Part shown: positions 61,908-64,000 of the stretch, in pieces
Position numbering within the stretch: the first letter of the stretch is position 1
How the letters are laid out: every line of letters starts with the position of its first letter
Origin: GWE2-42-39 sp034003625
GTDB lineage: Bacteria; Bacteroidota; Bacteroidia; Bacteroidales; Prolixibacteraceae
Length of the DNA: 64,000 nt
Direction of reading: 5' to 3'
Assembly (NCBI GenBank): GCA_034003625.1
Contig: JAVEYG010000025.1
Span: 1 to 64,000, forward strand
Notes under the pieces: model-generated
Databases searched by the model: none
The model's input: the letters and a program-made list of their open reading frames with translations, nothing else
Told to the model about the DNA's origin: nothing
Position numbers and translations under genes: made by a program

Positions 61908-62393
61908 ACTGCAATTTTTCCGAAAGAAATATCACAAAGGTCATCGCGAATGCCAAAATCACCAAGGTTAGTTACATAGTTTACATCCTCCGATACAATA
62001 TTGACTATGATAATTACAGTAAATACGTTACTGGGTATTGCCGGATCATTCTTCGTTACAAATAGCATAACCGGTAATACCAAAATACCCAATGATATTT
62101 CAAAATTACCGGTTTGCTCCCTTCTTTAATTGAAGGAGTTGTTTGTTTAATATCTGCCTCTTTTTCCTGCAATGCGATTGTATTTGACAAACAAATATAC
62201 AAGAGTTTTGTCCCATCGGATTTTTCGGAATAAACGCAAATTGTTAATATCTGTTCCCGGCGGGACAAAATTGAGCCGTGCCGGGACGTTTTATTGGCGC
62301 TTTTGAACATTATTCTGTTGATTAGTCGTACTGCGAATGTTAAAATTTTGATACCCGATTTTGTACCTTCGCTAAAACGACAAAATACGAATT
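61908..62393. other. Gene-free stretch with an inverted repeat
   Basis: No family-like gene is present; two minus frames of 64 and 84 codons overlap in different frames and have no recognisable features. AACCGGTAAT (62069-62078) and ATTACCGGTT (62105-62114) form a ten-base inverted repeat. The region may be a decayed gene. Confidence 0.45.
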
Positions 62394-63128
62394 ATGCCGT
62401 ACAGAAGATTACCGAATACCGATCAGGCCAGGTTGCGGGCGATGGAAGCCTGCCTCGGAAAGGGAAAAATAACCCCGATCCGTGAGTTGGCTTTCAGTCC
62501 GCAAAGCCTTGAACGCCTCCAGATGTTTTATCCGAAATTTTCAAGCGCCATCCGCCAGTTACAGGTTTCAAAAGAAAACCAGTTTAAACGGGCAAAGGAT
62601 TACGGAGAAATTGTAAAAAAAGCCAAACTGTATATTTCGCATTTCATGCAAGTATTGAATTTTGGCATCATGAGGGAGGAGATCAAACCTGAAGTACGCG
62701 AATATTACGGGATGGATGTTTGTACGAAAGCAATTCCGCCGCTGAATTTAGAATCGCATATCCTGAAGTGGGGAGAAAGGGTGATCACAGGAGAACAAAA
62801 GCGGACCATGCAGGGGGGAAGCCCGATATACAACCCTTCGATTGCGTTGGTAAAAGTTCATTTCGAGGAATTTAAGGACGCATACCGTCACCAGAAAATG
62901 TTGCAGAATATTACCAACCGGGCATCGGCAATGGTTTCGGCCATGAGGGAAGAAGCCGATTCGCTGATCCAGCAGATATGGAACGAAGTAGAAGATAAGT
63001 ACGATAAATATCCTGAAGAAGTAAAACGAAAAAAGGCTTCCGGCTATGGAGTGGTTTATGTGTACCGCATATCGGAAATTAAACGAATGGAAGCGAGTAA
63101 ACTGCAACGCGACATTATATTTTCTTGA
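62394..63128 (+). CDS. Uncharacterised soluble protein
   Basis: The 244-residue protein is all-helical in character. It starts MPYRRLPNTDQARLRAMEACL, has a hydrophobic-helix region ISHFMQVLNFGIM, and ends in a basic section (EVKRKKASGYG). No catalytic motif, signal or membrane segment is evident. It does not resemble a family I can name. It has its own upstream region and ends at a two-way terminator, so it is a single-gene unit. Confidence 0.8.
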   Translation: MPYRRLPNTDQARLRAMEACLGKGKITPIRELAFSPQSLERLQMFYPKFSSAIRQLQVSKENQFKRAKDYGEIVKKAKLYISHFMQVLNFGIMREEIKPEVREYYGMDVCTKAIPPLNLESHILKWGERVITGEQKRTMQGGSPIYNPSIALVKVHFEEFKDAYRHQKMLQNITNRASAMVSAMREEADSLIQQIWNEVEDKYDKYPEEVKRKKASGYGVVYVYRISEIKRMEASKLQRDIIFS

Positions 63129-63144
63129 GAGAAACCTTTAGCAG

Positions 63145-63183
63145 TAAAAAAAGACCTGTGTGCCGGGAAGCATGCAGGTTTTT
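63145..63183. terminator. Bidirectional terminator
   Basis: AAAAAGACCTGTGTGC and GCATGCAGGTTTTTT pair around CGGGAA. It lies between two convergent genes (ends at 63128 and 63188) and carries A- and T-runs on both sides. Confidence 0.85.
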
Positions 63184-63187
63184 TGTT

Positions 63188-64000
63188 TCATCTGTATTCC
63201 TTTTCATTTTTTTGTTTGTGGATAAGATATAGCAGCAGGATGGTCAGTCCCATGCTGGCCACTGCGATTGGCAGTTGTCCGGAACCAATATCTTCAATTT
63301 CAGGACTTATACTGCCTTTCCGGATAAGGAAAAGACCAAACACCCCTACCGCGTTATTGAAAAAATGAGCAAGCACGGGCACCCACATCGATCCCGACCA
63401 AACCAGTAAATATCCGAACAGAGCGCCTAAGGCCATGCGGGGGACGAAGCCGTAAAATTGCAGGTGCAGCGCGCTGAACAGGATGGCGGAGATCCATATT
63501 CCCCAGTGATGGCTGCGGGCCCACCCGGTAAAAATTTTCTGCACTACGCCGCGAAAAAGAAATTCTTCGCCTATGGCCGGGATGACGGCAATCATCAGCA
63601 GGTTGAAAAGCAAAGCGCCCGTGGTTTTCACGTCCATGAACCGGTCAAGCAGCAGCGCCGCGTTTTCTTCCATTGCTTTCATGCGTGCTTCCAGTCCGGA
63701 CATCCATTCGGGCAGGCGCATATTTTCGTTCAGCGAACCCATAAAATTAATGGCAGGATTGGCCACGATGATCAGTAAAAAAGCAAGCCATACAAGGCTA
63801 AGCTTAAAATTACCGTTCAACAGCAAATAGTTTTTTACCGAACCGCTGAAAAACCAGGCAATGATGATGGGCGGGATCAGGAACAACCCGAGCGATTGCA
63901 CCGTTTGCATGTATTTTAACAATCGGATGGTGCCGGGATTACTGTAATCAAGACGGGAAAACTGGCCGAGCATGGTGTCGGCCCCGAAAACAGGGATTGC
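63188..64000 (-). CDS. CPBP-family intramembrane protease, 5' part cut by the window edge
   Basis: The open frame runs off the right edge: the codons before the ATG at 63973 (AIPVFGADT) have no stop, so the real start lies beyond. The visible part has about 270 residues with several membrane helices and the CPBP catalytic motifs GEEFLFRGVVQ (EExxxR) and FSALHLQFYGFVPR with a later HFFNNAVG histidine. Such proteases act on prenylated or membrane proteins and some confer bacteriocin self-immunity; the role here is unknown. Confidence 0.9.
   Translation of the reverse strand, partial: AIPVFGADTMLGQFSRLDYSNPGTIRLLKYMQTVQSLGLFLIPPIIIAWFFSGSVKNYLLLNGNFKLSLVWLAFLLIIVANPAINFMGSLNENMRLPEWMSGLEARMKAMEENAALLLDRFMDVKTTGALLFNLLMIAVIPAIGEEFLFRGVVQKIFTGWARSHHWGIWISAILFSALHLQFYGFVPRMALGALFGYLLVWSGSMWVPVLAHFFNNAVGVFGLFLIRKGSISPEIEDIGSGQLPIAVASMGLTILLLYLIHKQKNEKEYR

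Noticed and set aside
61898..62310. Two minus frames of 64 and 84 codons between the GH13 lipoprotein and the next gene
   Set aside because: They overlap in different frames, lack recognisable motifs and have no good start; at best a decayed gene.
1..64000. CRISPR array
   Set aside because: No regularly spaced repeats of 25-40 bases with unique spacers are visible; the long repeats found are single pairs.

Overview
The window reads as a chromosomal piece of a Bacteroidota bacterium, probably of the Marinilabiliales/Prolixibacteraceae kind. The evidence is a type IX secretion C-terminal sorting domain, several promoters with the Bacteroidota -7 element TAnnTTTG, DUF5686 and head-GIN surface proteins, a three-subunit succinate dehydrogenase/fumarate reductase with a one-chain cytochrome b, an IntDOT-like integrase and many start codons without a Shine-Dalgarno sequence. 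There are no rRNA genes and no CRISPR array. The only tRNA gene is tRNA-Arg(CCT).

Region 1 (1-8330) is visibly AT-rich and looks like the end of an integrated genomic island. It holds two large secreted carbohydrate-active-type proteins (one truncated, one frameshifted just before its type IX sorting domain), an AraC-family regulator and a tyrosine integrase whose 5' end faces the 3' end of tRNA-Arg. The two secreted-protein genes share an identical 37-bp upstream element. Each copy contains two 20/21-bp-spaced half-sites and stands exactly 18 bp upstream of a -7-like element, which is the geometry of an AraC-activated promoter pair.

Region 2 (8400-18190) is more GC-rich backbone. It has a MEMO-AMMECR1 fusion, a membrane spermidine-synthase-like protein, a KilA-N protein broken near its end by a frameshift, and the matching AmmeMemoRadiSam radical SAM enzyme, followed by sdhCAB with a strong terminator. 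A 450-base gene-free stretch with nested inverted repeats follows.

Region 3 (18600-31900) holds stress and regulatory genes (Crp/Fnr, OsmC, AraC, YceI, pirin). Next comes a membrane-anchored winged-helix regulator divergent from three Tat-signal genes: Gfo/Idh/MocA oxidoreductase, xylose-isomerase-like TIM barrel, and a second Gfo/Idh/MocA oxidoreductase. These look like an exported keto-sugar pathway. Then come an EEP-family phosphatase/nuclease, a DUF362 protein, prmC and ribD.

Region 4 (31900-49900) has an aldo/keto reductase, corA with an attenuator-like leader, aspartate kinase, ybaK, a head-GIN protein and rimM. It also has a complete MacAB-TolC-type exporter operon whose adaptor-permease-ATPase part is bracketed by ~180-bp inverted repeats, a DUF5686 gene, an ECF sigma factor with a membrane partner, rluB and trmN6.

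Region 5 (49900-64000) carries a flavodoxin-like protein, a ferredoxin-reductase-like enzyme and two methylthiotransferases (miaB-like, mtaB). It then carries a maltooligosaccharide operon: MFS importer, beta-phosphoglucomutase, GH65 phosphorylase and two GH13 enzymes. The first four of these genes are linked by ATGA stop/start overlaps. The window ends with an uncharacterised protein and a CPBP membrane protease that runs off the right edge.
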